NCBI RefSeq assembly: GCF_039523415.1
Contig: NZ_BAAAFG010000012.1
Span: forward strand, 186,001 to 250,000
Origin: Gangjinia marincola
GTDB lineage: Bacteria; Bacteroidota; Bacteroidia; Flavobacteriales; Flavobacteriaceae
Direction: 5' to 3'
DNA: 64,000 nucleotides
Shown here: piece after piece, positions 41,276-49,729 of the stretch
Layout: every line of letters begins with the position of its first letter
How positions within the stretch are numbered: the stretch's first letter is position 1
Translations under genes and position numbers: made by a program
The notes under the pieces: generated by a model
Told to the model about the DNA's origin: nothing
The model's input: only the letters and a program-made list of their open reading frames with translations
Databases searched by the model: none

Positions 41276-41614
41276 ATGAATCATTACGAAACTGTTTTCA
41301 TTTTGAATCCCGTTTTATCTGAAGATCAGATAAAGGAGACAGTAAAGAAATTTGAGGATTTCATTGTTTCAAAAGGTGCCAAAATGATTCACAAAGAAGA
41401 CTGGGGTCTTAAAAAATTAGCGTACGAAATTCAAAACAAAAAGAGTGGTTTTTATCACTTGTTTGAGTTCACTGCTCCTGGAGAAATCATTGAACCGTTT
41501 GAGGTTATGTTTAGAAGAGATGAACGCGTGATGCGTTATCTTACCGTTAAGTTAGACAAGTATGCCGTGGAGTGGGCAGAAAAAAGAAGAACCCGTAAAA
41601 AGCAAAACGCATAG
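41276..41614 (+). CDS. rpsF: 30S ribosomal protein S6
   Basis: bS6 binds the central domain of 16S rRNA together with S18. The 112-residue protein opens MNHYETVFILNPVLSEDQIK, with WGLKKLAYEIQNKKSGFYHL and RRDERVMRYLTVKLDKYA, all characteristic of S6. It is first of rpsF-rpsR-rplI; there is no ssb or priB between rpsF and rpsR. The start is 22 bases behind a good promoter. Confidence 0.97.
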   Translation: MNHYETVFILNPVLSEDQIKETVKKFEDFIVSKGAKMIHKEDWGLKKLAYEIQNKKSGFYHLFEFTAPGEIIEPFEVMFRRDERVMRYLTVKLDKYAVEWAEKRRTRKKQNA

Positions 41615-41615
41615 T

Positions 41616-41912
41616 ATGGCAACTTTACAACAACAAGCAAAAGGAAAAAAAGACGGAGAGATAAGATATCTTACTCCGTTAAATATAGAAACAAGTACAA
41701 AGAAAAAATACTGTCGTTTTAAGCGTTCTGGTATTAAGTACATAGATTATAAAGACGCAGACTTTTTAGGATCATTTGTTAATGAACAAGGTAAATTATT
41801 ACCACGTCGTATTACGGGTACTTCTCTTAAATATCAGCGTAAAGTGGCTGTAGCGGTGAAAAGAGCACGTCACATTGCAATCATGCCTTATGTAACCGAT
41901 TTGTACAAATAA
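41616..41912 (+). CDS. rpsR: 30S ribosomal protein S18
   Basis: S18 pairs with S6 on the 30S platform. The ATG at 41616, one base after the rpsF stop codon, gives a 98-residue protein. It has CRFKRSGIKYIDYKDADFLG, LPRRITGTSLKYQRKVAVAV and RARHIAIMPYVTDLYK, the complete S18 signature. The frame is open further upstream to 41562 but that overlaps rpsF. It is translationally linked with rpsF. Confidence 0.97.
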   Translation: MATLQQQAKGKKDGEIRYLTPLNIETSTKKKYCRFKRSGIKYIDYKDADFLGSFVNEQGKLLPRRITGTSLKYQRKVAVAVKRARHIAIMPYVTDLYK

Positions 41913-41924
41913 AAATAGATAATC

Positions 41925-42374
41925 ATGGAACTTATATTAAACAAAGACGTTGATAATCTAGGATTTACAGACGATGTAGTAGAGGTTAAAAATGGTTACG
42001 GTCGTAATTATTTGATCCCACATGGATACGCAAGCTTAGCAACACCTTCAGCTAAAAAAGCCTTGGCAGAGAAGTTAAAGCAAAGAGCTTACAAGGACAA
42101 AAAGATTATTGATGCAGCGAATAAAGAGGCTCAAAGACTTAATGGTTTAGAAATCAATATTACTGCAAAGGCAGGGAATGATGGAAAATTATTTGGTAGC
42201 GTAACTAATGCAGATGTATCTACTGCTCTAGAGAAAGAAGGAATTGAAATTGAAAAGAAATTCATTTCTATTGCTGGTGGTGCTGTTAAACGTACCGGTC
42301 AATATGAAGCGACGATTCGTTTTCATCGAGATGTAGTAGAAACCTTAACTTTTGAAGTGGTTAGTGAGAGTTAG
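41925..42374 (+). CDS. rplI: 50S ribosomal protein L9
   Basis: bL9 is a two-domain 23S rRNA-binding protein joined by a long helix. The 149-residue protein shows MELILNKDVDNLGFTDDVVE, VKNGYGRNYLIPHGYAS (N-domain) and GKLFGSVTNADVSTALEKEG (C-domain). It starts 12 bases after rpsR and is followed by a terminator. Confidence 0.97.
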   Translation: MELILNKDVDNLGFTDDVVEVKNGYGRNYLIPHGYASLATPSAKKALAEKLKQRAYKDKKIIDAANKEAQRLNGLEINITAKAGNDGKLFGSVTNADVSTALEKEGIEIEKKFISIAGGAVKRTGQYEATIRFHRDVVETLTFEVVSES

Positions 42375-42395
42375 TACTACACTTTAATGCATAAG

Positions 42396-42432
42396 AAAAC
42401 CCTCTGGAGCTTTTGTGACAGAGGGTTTTTTG
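42396..42432 (+). terminator. Terminator after rplI
   Basis: AAAACCCTCT and AGAGGGTTTT form a ten-bp stem with a 14-base loop, followed by a T-rich run. Confidence 0.9.
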
Positions 42433-42470
42433 TTTCTAATATATACAGCTTGTTATACAGTTTATACACA

Positions 42471-42571
42471 TTTCAAGCAATTGAAATAGTTTAAACTTTA
42501 CGTTAGACTCTGATAAACAAAATCTTACGTATTAAAAGGATTGATTATTCACTACTGGTACAGTTTTTCTA
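42471..42571 (+). promoter_or_regulatory. Candidate sigma-54 region upstream of the PepSY-like gene
   Basis: Two perfect palindromes lie here: TTTCAA-GCAA-TTGAAA (42471-42486) and AGTTTAAACT (42488-42497). About 60 bases further, TGGTAC-N5-TTCTA (42556-42571) partly resembles the sigma-54 element TGGCAC-N5-TTGCA, with the -12 GC missing. A sigma-54 activator gene follows the PepSY-like gene. The call is tentative. Confidence 0.3.
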
Positions 42572-42614
42572 TAGTTTACATCAAACAGAAATAAACTTTT
42601 AAATTTTAAAAACA

Positions 42615-42929
42615 ATGAAAAATTTGGCAATAGCAGCAGCATTCGTAGTAGGAGCAAGTTTTGCGTCATTCGCATCAACCCCTATTATCTTCCATGACGG
42701 AATAATGGAAACAGTGCTACAGGATGAATACAAAGAAGTAGCAGCTTCAGAATTACCGCAAGCCGTAGTTAATTCTTTTGCAAAGGATTTCCCAGATGCA
42801 AAATTAATTAAGGCACACACCAATGAAGAGGGTAAATACAAATTAGAGATCGCTGTAGAAGGTGAAGCTAAGACAGTATATTGCTCTGCAGAAGGCGAGT
42901 GGCTAACTGAAGAAGACAATGAAGAGTAG
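42615..42929 (+). CDS. Secreted PepSY-like protein
   Basis: The 104-residue protein has a signal peptide (MKNLAIAAAFVVGASFASFA) and a small PepSY/BLIP-like domain. It has ELPQAVVNSFAKDFPDAKLI and KYKLEIAVEGEAKTVYCSAE, then GEWLTEEDNEE at the end. Such small PepSY-like proteins are exported in Bacteroidota; their role is unknown. It is monocistronic, closed by a terminator, and lies directly upstream of a sigma-54 response regulator gene, which may regulate it. Confidence 0.8.
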   Translation: MKNLAIAAAFVVGASFASFASTPIIFHDGIMETVLQDEYKEVAASELPQAVVNSFAKDFPDAKLIKAHTNEEGKYKLEIAVEGEAKTVYCSAEGEWLTEEDNEE

Positions 42930-42968
42930 CTAGTAGGTTGTTTTGATCATCACCTTGATCAATTATTT

Positions 42969-42996
42969 AAGCCATGCAGCAATGCATGGCTTTTTT
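42969..42996 (+). terminator. Terminator after the PepSY-like gene
   Basis: AAGCCATGC and GCATGGCTT pair perfectly around AGCAAT (wholly AAGCCATGCAGCAATGCATGG...) with a T run after. Confidence 0.9.
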
Positions 42997-43028
42997 ATGC
43001 GTTATCTTTACCATAAGAAATCAAAACT

Positions 43029-44363
43029 GTGGCTAAAATCTTACTTATAGAGGATGATGTAGCATTTTCTGCAATGCTTGAGCGCTTTCTACTGCGTAAA
43101 GATTTTGAGGTAGAACAGTGTTATACAGCAGAGGATGCCAAGCAAAAATTAAAAAATAACACGTATCAATTGGTCTTTACCGATTTGCGTTTACCAGATG
43201 GGGATGGAATCTCTATTCTCATTGCGGCTAAAAAATATCAACCCCATATTCCGGTCATCTTAATGACTAGCTATGCAGATGTTTCTACAGCTGTAAAAGC
43301 TATGAAGAAAGGGGCTTTTGACTATATTTCTAAACCGTTTAATCAAGATGAGGTGCTGGTGGTTATCAATAATGCGCTGAAGAGTGAAGTATCTCAACCT
43401 AAGAAAATCGAAACAAGCACAGAGCATACCACAAAAAAGCTGGTTTATGGTATAAGTGCATCTTCTAAAAAATTAAATGAGTACATTAAATTAGTTGCCC
43501 CTACCACCATGTCAGTCTTAATCTTAGGCGATAGTGGTACGGGAAAAGAGGTTATTGCAAAGCGTATTCATGAACATAGTGATAGAAAGGATAATGCATT
43601 CATAGCTGTGGATTGCGGAGCAATTCCTGCCGAAATAGCAGGAAGCGAATTTTTTGGGCACATCAAAGGTTCTTTTACGGGCGCAATTCAAGATAAAGAA
43701 GGTCATTTTGCCGCTGCTAATGGTGGCACACTTTTTTTAGACGAAGTGGGTAATCTATCGTATGAAAATCAAATACAACTTTTGCGTGCATTGCAAGAGC
43801 GAAAAATTAAACCTATTGGAGCCAATCATGAAATCAATGTGGACATACGTTTGATCACAGCGACGAATGAAGATTTAACTAAAGCGGTCGAAGCAGGAGA
43901 TTTTAGAGAAGACCTGTTTCATCGTCTCAATGAGTTTTTTATCAAAGTACCCAGACTGGCAGAACGAAAGGAGGATCTCTTAATTTTTGCAGATCATTTT
44001 CTGGCTAAGGCTAACGCCGAATTAAACAAAGAGGTAATTGGATTTTCTGACGAGGTATTGACAATTTTTCAGCAGTATGACTGGCCCGGAAACATTAGAG
44101 AACTTGCAAATGTGATCAAGAGAGCCACACTTCTTTCTCAAGATAAATTACTTGGACTACAGCATCTTCCGCAGGAATTATTGTATCCTAAAACTACTCC
44201 ATCAAGTTTAGACGGTACTTTCTCAACCAAGACCCACGAAAAGAACTTGATTATTTCAGCACTCGCCGAAGCAAAAAATAACAAATCAAAAGCAGCCAAA
44301 CTCCTCAATATAACTCGTAAAACTCTGTATAACAAGCTTAAGCAATATGAAATTGATGCCTAA
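43029..44363 (+). CDS. Sigma-54-dependent response regulator (NtrC family)
   Basis: The 444-residue regulator has three domains. A receiver (Asp52 in LVFTDLRLPDGDG) is followed by an AAA+ sigma-54 activator with Walker A GDSGTGKE (167-174), the sigma-contacting loop GSFTGA (214-219) and LFLDEVGNLSYE. A C-terminal Fis-type helix-turn-helix follows (NKSKAAKLLNITRKTLYNKL). The start codon is GTG (43029). The GSFTGA loop replaces GAFTGA, a conservative change. The hybrid kinase gene converges immediately downstream with a four-base overlap, so the pair probably forms one two-component system. Confidence 0.93.
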   Translation: MAKILLIEDDVAFSAMLERFLLRKDFEVEQCYTAEDAKQKLKNNTYQLVFTDLRLPDGDGISILIAAKKYQPHIPVILMTSYADVSTAVKAMKKGAFDYISKPFNQDEVLVVINNALKSEVSQPKKIETSTEHTTKKLVYGISASSKKLNEYIKLVAPTTMSVLILGDSGTGKEVIAKRIHEHSDRKDNAFIAVDCGAIPAEIAGSEFFGHIKGSFTGAIQDKEGHFAAANGGTLFLDEVGNLSYENQIQLLRALQERKIKPIGANHEINVDIRLITATNEDLTKAVEAGDFREDLFHRLNEFFIKVPRLAERKEDLLIFADHFLAKANAELNKEVIGFSDEVLTIFQQYDWPGNIRELANVIKRATLLSQDKLLGLQHLPQELLYPKTTPSSLDGTFSTKTHEKNLIISALAEAKNNKSKAAKLLNITRKTLYNKLKQYEIDA

Positions 44364-46765
44364 CTTTTTAAGCTTGTTTTAAAGAGTACGGTGTTTTTTT
44401 TGATCATCTTTTTAGTTAATGTAAGTTGCTTCTTCACATTTGTAGTCTGATCTAAGCGATCTAATAAATCAACCAAATCAGTCGCATTCACCTGTAAATA
44501 CATGGTTCTCATCTTGTGTAGTTTAGCAGAAACTGTTTTTTGATCATCATTGATCACCGCACTATGAAGTTCTTTCAAATCTTTAGTAGATGAAGTTTTA
44601 AATAGAGACCTGACATATTTTTCATCTTCGGGATCATGGATAAAATCTGTGATAGCAGTGTCCATACTTATGTTACCATTAGAATAGGCATGGGGTGTAT
44701 TGGTACCCGGATATAGTGCTCGCTTTACTACTTGTTGTAAGTGTATAGCCGAAAAAGGTTTTTTTAACACAGCCGAAAATCCTGCATCCAGATAGGATGA
44801 TTCATCAATATTTTGACGGCCGGTCATAGCAATAATGGGTTGACCTATATAATTAAAATCAGGGGAATTTTTGAGTTGTTCTGCAATATGAAATCCATTA
44901 AAATCGGGTAGCTGGATATCGGTTAAAATAAGATTATAGTTAAGATCTTTAATGTGTTGCACCGCTTTTGCTCCACTATTGAACGGGTGAACCTTTATAT
45001 TTTCACGATTCATGAGAATTGTGATCAATTCTAATAATGCTTCGTCATCATCGATAAGTACCGCACTAATAGTTGCAGAATCTGGCGCGCTATCAGGTTG
45101 ATCCTTACTCAAATGGGGTTCTTCCAACTGGGCGGGTAAGATTACGGTGAATGTACTTCCTACACCAACCTTACTGGTTAGGCTTAGCGTACCGTTGAGC
45201 AGTGTAACCAATTTTTTAGAAATGGTAAGTCCTAGTCCAGATCCCCCGTACTGTTTTTCAATAGACTCTTCGGCCTGTGTGAATTCTTCAAAAATAAGGG
45301 TTTGCTTTTCAGATTGAATACCTATTCCTGTATCCTTTATCTCAATAGTAACTAAATCTTTGTTTTTATTTAATTTGGCTGATACCCAAATGCTTCCTTC
45401 TGAAGTAAACTTAACCGCATTACCGATCAAATTTGAAAGAATTTGCCGAATCCTAAAAGGGTCTCCCACTAAGCGTTGACCTGAAACATCATCAATATGT
45501 AAGATAATTTCAACTGACCGCTCAGGATGAATATCACTGTATTGATCAATGACGTCTTTAATAAGATCACCTAAATGAAAAGGGACTTTTTCAATGGTAA
45601 TTTTATGTGCTTCTAACTTGGAGTAATCCATAAGATCATCGACCAATTGGTTAACGTAATGGGATGCTTTTTTGATGCGATCAACATAATAATGGTCTTT
45701 GATCGCCAATGCAGATTCGTTAAGTAATTCGCTATAGCCGCTTATTGTTCCTAAGGGTGTTTTGAGATCGTGACTTACCATAGAGATGAGCTGTTCGCGG
45801 TTCTTAAGCAGTTTTTGATTGTACTCGCTGGTTTTTTCGGCTTTTACCCTATAGCGCTGAGTATTCCAAAAATCATTTACAATTAAAACCGAAAATATAA
45901 TCACCAGAATAGCAGCTAGTATAGCGGCATATATAATAGTGTCGACGCTTTTACGCTGAATGCTTTTTTGCTCCAAGCCCACAGTTCGTGCCGTTTGCAA
46001 AAATTCTTGTTCAAAATCTGCTATGATTTCGCGCAATTGCTCAGATATAATGACGTCTTTTTGTTGAAGCTTTCGTTCTTCAAAAATAAGCTCCTGTCTT
46101 TCTTGCGCCACTTCTTGCTGAATGCTTTGCAAGACATTTCTAGATACAGTAACGATAGAATCCAGCGTGCTTTGATCCACAGAATTTGTGGAGTCGCGCG
46201 GGATGTACTTATTATAAATGGCGATACGTTCTTCAAGTAAATCTCTGATCCTGGGAGATAGTTTTTCAGGGTCTTTAGTATAGTCTTCTAAGGTAAGTCG
46301 GCCCAGGGTGGATTCAATAGAACTTAATTGATTGATCGCCCGTTGCAGGGTAACCTCAGATCCTTTGTCGTTTCTAATACGTTGGAGTGCTGTGATGTTT
46401 TCAGCTTTTTGATCAATTAGAATAGCAATGCTATCCAATCGCTGACGTTGAGCCGAATCTTGAATAATTTGTTTCAACAACTCAATTTCTTTCGTTATTG
46501 AATCCTTTTTTGCCTCATACAGGCTAATGACGCCTGGATTATCAGATTGCTGAGCAGTACGGGCTAATCCTTCACTTTCGTACATATAGGTAAGTAGCTT
46601 ACCAAACCTAAGTACATGATTTTTCTCTTGTGTATCTTTTTGTTGGATTTCAACAAAATTGGTGAATTCCCCGTATACAATGTACCCTACTACCACAACC
46701 AGTAGGGTCAAAGCAAAATAGCTTAGAATTACTTTAAGAGTGATTTTATTTGTGAGCGCAGTCAA
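44360..46765 (-). CDS. Hybrid sensor histidine kinase with receiver and Hpt-like domain
   Basis: The 801-residue protein has TM1 at residues about 9-31 (TLKVILSYFALTLLVVVVGYI region) and a long helical, coiled-coil periplasmic part (about 35-270). TM2 is at about 276-297. The HisKA box has phospho-His332 (MVSHDLKTPLGTISGYSEL), and the HATPase_c has NLIGNAVKFTSEG and GGSGLGLTISKKL. A receiver follows (about 568-690, LILTDIQLPDFNG). The last 90 residues resemble a phosphotransfer domain (AKLHKMRTMYLQVNATDLVD). All relay modules are present. Its partner is probably the convergent sigma-54 regulator. Confidence 0.9.
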   Translation of the reverse strand: MTALTNKITLKVILSYFALTLLVVVVGYIVYGEFTNFVEIQQKDTQEKNHVLRFGKLLTYMYESEGLARTAQQSDNPGVISLYEAKKDSITKEIELLKQIIQDSAQRQRLDSIAILIDQKAENITALQRIRNDKGSEVTLQRAINQLSSIESTLGRLTLEDYTKDPEKLSPRIRDLLEERIAIYNKYIPRDSTNSVDQSTLDSIVTVSRNVLQSIQQEVAQERQELIFEERKLQQKDVIISEQLREIIADFEQEFLQTARTVGLEQKSIQRKSVDTIIYAAILAAILVIIFSVLIVNDFWNTQRYRVKAEKTSEYNQKLLKNREQLISMVSHDLKTPLGTISGYSELLNESALAIKDHYYVDRIKKASHYVNQLVDDLMDYSKLEAHKITIEKVPFHLGDLIKDVIDQYSDIHPERSVEIILHIDDVSGQRLVGDPFRIRQILSNLIGNAVKFTSEGSIWVSAKLNKNKDLVTIEIKDTGIGIQSEKQTLIFEEFTQAEESIEKQYGGSGLGLTISKKLVTLLNGTLSLTSKVGVGSTFTVILPAQLEEPHLSKDQPDSAPDSATISAVLIDDDEALLELITILMNRENIKVHPFNSGAKAVQHIKDLNYNLILTDIQLPDFNGFHIAEQLKNSPDFNYIGQPIIAMTGRQNIDESSYLDAGFSAVLKKPFSAIHLQQVVKRALYPGTNTPHAYSNGNISMDTAITDFIHDPEDEKYVRSLFKTSSTKDLKELHSAVINDDQKTVSAKLHKMRTMYLQVNATDLVDLLDRLDQTTNVKKQLTLTKKMIKKNTVLFKTSLKS

Positions 46766-46819
46766 AATGAATAGTTGATTCTAGTAAAGATACGAACGAA
46801 ATTTTTGAAGGTTTATGTT

Positions 46820-46827
46820 TACTTTTG
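46820..46827 (+). promoter_or_regulatory. -7 element TACTTTTG deciding the DUF6495 start
   Basis: TACTTTTG matches TAnnTTTG and lies inside the longer open frame that starts at 46815. Transcription would begin near 46832, so the TTG at 46845, preceded by AAAGG, is the likely start codon. Confidence 0.45.
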
Positions 46828-46844
46828 CAGAAAATTATAAAGGT

Positions 46845-47318
46845 TTGAAATACGCACGCTTAACTAAAGAGCAATTAGATGAACTCCGCCAGGAATTTAT
46901 CAACTTTTTGGCTATTCAAAAAATAACGGCAGAGGAGTGGGAAAGCATTAAAAAGGAAAAGCCCAATGTTGCCGAAGAGGAACTGGATCTCTTTAGTGAT
47001 CTGGTGTGGGAGGGAGTTCTAACTCAAGTCAACTATCTGGAACATTTCTCTACCAACCAGCTATTTTTATTTAAAGTTTCTGCCTTAACCATGAGTTTGA
47101 TTGGGATTAAAATTGATCGTGATGATATTGATATTACGACTGCAACGGGCTATAACTGGTTACAGCAAAATCTAATGGATGATCGGGTGAATTTATATTC
47201 AAGTGAAAAAGTGATCAAAGAAGAGGAGCGCAACAGTGATATCTTTGCATTAATCCAACAAGGCGCTAATATTACGAAAGGAGAGTTGTACGAGTATATG
47301 GAAGAGAAGTTGCCTTGA
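46845..47318 (+). CDS. DUF6495 family protein
   Basis: The 157-residue protein begins (M)KYARLTKEQLDELRQEFINF, which matches the Bacteroidota DUF6495 start seen elsewhere as MKYxRLT. The initiator is TTG at 46845 with an AAAGG ribosome-binding site. The ATG at 46815 in the same frame would place the -7 promoter box inside the gene. It is mostly helical, charged and soluble, with IGIKIDRDDIDI near the middle. The function is unknown. Confidence 0.75.
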   Translation: MKYARLTKEQLDELRQEFINFLAIQKITAEEWESIKKEKPNVAEEELDLFSDLVWEGVLTQVNYLEHFSTNQLFLFKVSALTMSLIGIKIDRDDIDITTATGYNWLQQNLMDDRVNLYSSEKVIKEEERNSDIFALIQQGANITKGELYEYMEEKLP

Positions 47319-47405
47319 ATCTTTTTGAGTAATTCTAGTATCAGTGTTATTTTTTAGCTTGCTATTATTTTTGCTCACAACTCACAACTACTTCCGTTCT
47401 TATTC

Positions 47406-48878
47406 TTAGTGACCGGCTTTGCCATTTATGATAAATTCTACAGGAACATTTTTTCCAGCTAGATATTCTGTGATCGTTGGAATAACTTTATAGTCTGGAA
47501 TCACTCCTCTTCCAAATTCACCATTTTGAACATTCATATCAAATTTTAGCGAAGGAATAAAAATTGATAGTTTTGAGTTTGGTAAAATTAATTTACTTCT
47601 GTACCCGCTTGTATTGCCGTAATATCCTCCGCCTGTTTCTTCTCCCACAAAAATTCCGCGATTAGAGGTTTTAATCATATTTGAAAATTCGCTGCCGCCA
47701 GAGTATGTTACCGGACTAATAATGACATAAAGCTTCCCCTTGTATTTATAATTAGGCTCTTTCTTATAAGCCATTAGTCCAAATCCCCAATTAGCTTTTC
47801 GGCAATAACTTTTATCGGGCATTTTATCATTGGCAAAAATCCGCTCCAGCAACCCAAAAGTTTTAAGTTTTACGGGCTTATCAATTCCATTATCTAGTAT
47901 AGATACTTGGCTCTTTGCGCAAACAGAATTATATTTTCTATAGTTATCTGCAACATAAGAAAATAATAAATTTTCATTACCCTCATTACCACCACCATTA
48001 TTGCTTACATCTATAATTACATGATCAATTTCTAGGGTATGAATTTTTTTAAAGCTACTTTTTAAAAATGTTGAGAGACTTTTATTTTCTTTGTTGTACC
48101 TATAACTGGAAGTTGAAAAAGTATGTACACCTAAATAGGCAATCGTGTCATTTAGTATTTTAAATTCTAAATTTTCTTTAATTGATGAACTTTGTTTCTT
48201 TGGTTCAATACTATCTTTAAAATCCTTTAATTTTTTAGCTTTTAGTAAAATAGTACTTATTACGCCACTAGAATCTTTAACTTTAATGGAGTAATCATTT
48301 ATAAAACCATATTTTAAAAAATGGTATCGAGAAAAATTGTGGGCATATAAATCAGAATATTTTACAGCTTTGATGTAGCCGTCTGAAGCAAATAATTGAC
48401 CAAATTCATCGACCAATTGAGAAGGACTTTTACCATTGATGCTTAAAATTTGTTTTCCTAAAAGAGGGCTATCATATAATTTGCTCTTTTTTGCAACATA
48501 CATTTTCTTATCGAGAAAAATAACATTGAGCGGAAGATAGTGTGCTTCATTTTGTAAGAACTTTTTTGTTTCATTTGAAAATTTTATATCAGTATGATCT
48601 TCTCTAGACAGACCAACTAAAGGTGCGACAATATTAAAAAATTCAATTTCATTGAGGTCTTTCGTTATCTTCATCTTTGCAGTAGAGAATGCGTTATCAA
48701 CACTATCCTTATGCGTGTACCAATACATACCAGAATGATGTTTATCCAGTCCCTGTTTAAGTAGAGCTAGATCGCGTAGTAATAAGTTCTCATCAATTTT
48801 TCTTAGATAACCATAATCTTGCGCAGCGGCTATCGTAATAAAATGATATAATATTAAAGCTAATGTGAATCTCTTCAT
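47406..48878 (-). CDS. S41 family peptidase, secreted
   Basis: The 490-residue protein has a signal peptide (MKRFTLALILYHFITIAAAQ). The S41 core includes VIIDVSNNGGGNEGNENLLF, the nucleophile loop SPVTYSGGSEFSNM and EETGGGYYGNTSGYRSKL. It lacks a PDZ-like stretch, and its N-terminal 120 residues are helical. It is not closely related to the S41 lipoprotein at 21.9 kb. It sits downstream of an AraC-type regulator gene on the same strand and may be controlled by it. The physiological substrate is unknown. Confidence 0.82.
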   Translation of the reverse strand: MKRFTLALILYHFITIAAAQDYGYLRKIDENLLLRDLALLKQGLDKHHSGMYWYTHKDSVDNAFSTAKMKITKDLNEIEFFNIVAPLVGLSREDHTDIKFSNETKKFLQNEAHYLPLNVIFLDKKMYVAKKSKLYDSPLLGKQILSINGKSPSQLVDEFGQLFASDGYIKAVKYSDLYAHNFSRYHFLKYGFINDYSIKVKDSSGVISTILLKAKKLKDFKDSIEPKKQSSSIKENLEFKILNDTIAYLGVHTFSTSSYRYNKENKSLSTFLKSSFKKIHTLEIDHVIIDVSNNGGGNEGNENLLFSYVADNYRKYNSVCAKSQVSILDNGIDKPVKLKTFGLLERIFANDKMPDKSYCRKANWGFGLMAYKKEPNYKYKGKLYVIISPVTYSGGSEFSNMIKTSNRGIFVGEETGGGYYGNTSGYRSKLILPNSKLSIFIPSLKFDMNVQNGEFGRGVIPDYKVIPTITEYLAGKNVPVEFIINGKAGH

Positions 48879-48944
48879 CTTGTCTCTTGATTTTTGACAA
48901 AAAGAAAAAAATTATATACACTAATGTGGTATTATATTGACTTT

Positions 48945-49688
48945 TTAGACTAAGAACTCTTTTTGATAGGTTTTAGGTCTTATGCCAATAAATTTTTTGA
49001 ATGATTTTGAAAAATGGGAAGTATCGGTAAAATTATACTCATAGGCCTTCTCTGTGATAGAACACTCTTTTGTCATTGTCTTTTTACAATGAAAGACTTT
49101 CTTCATTAAGGTGTAATGAATTGGTGATATCCCAGTTGTTTCTTTAAACTTTCTTGCGAAACTATATTTATTAAGATGTGCAATTTCTGCTAATTGCTCT
49201 AGGGATATAATTTCTTTTATATTAAGTTCTATATATGCGTCAATACTACCCCAGTAACTTAATGGCTTTTTAATGCTTAATGTTTTTGTTAACTCACCAA
49301 AAGATGATAATTGTAGAATAAACTTTTTTAGTAAAGAATTATCAGGGCGGTTTTCAAGATTCATTAACTGTTTGAATAGAGTATTTAATTTATCATTTCG
49401 TATTACTCTATTCTCAAAATGTAACGTTTGGTCCAATGGGAGCATTGCTCTCACTGTTTCTTCAGGGATATACAAAGTATCAAATGCTAGTAAATTAGAT
49501 GAAGAAAATATAGGATTTGAATGTAATTCATAGGGATGTGTGATAGTGATGTCATCTACGTTTCCAACAAATTGTTCTTCTTGTATATTTATAAGTTCTA
49601 CGCCATTTTTAATAATTGATATACAAAACTCAGGATGGTAATGAAGTGGAAACGCCTCTTTCTGATTCTTGAATGATAATCTATTCAC
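48945..49688 (-). CDS. AraC-family transcriptional regulator
   Basis: The 247-residue protein has an N-terminal cupin-like ligand-binding part (FPLHYHPEFCISIIKNGVEL, DITITHPYELHSNP). A C-terminal pair of helix-turn-helix motifs covers about residues 150-245 (LEQLAEIAHLNKYSFARKF, TGISPIHYTLMKKV and YNFTDTSHFSKSFKKFIGI). The start is GTG (49688). The ligand is unknown. The likely target by neighbourhood is the downstream S41 gene. Confidence 0.9.
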   Translation of the reverse strand: MNRLSFKNQKEAFPLHYHPEFCISIIKNGVELINIQEEQFVGNVDDITITHPYELHSNPIFSSSNLLAFDTLYIPEETVRAMLPLDQTLHFENRVIRNDKLNTLFKQLMNLENRPDNSLLKKFILQLSSFGELTKTLSIKKPLSYWGSIDAYIELNIKEIISLEQLAEIAHLNKYSFARKFKETTGISPIHYTLMKKVFHCKKTMTKECSITEKAYEYNFTDTSHFSKSFKKFIGIRPKTYQKEFLV

Positions 49689-49729
49689 GATATTCTTTAT
49701 ATTGAATATGACTTTTAATAAATTAACTA

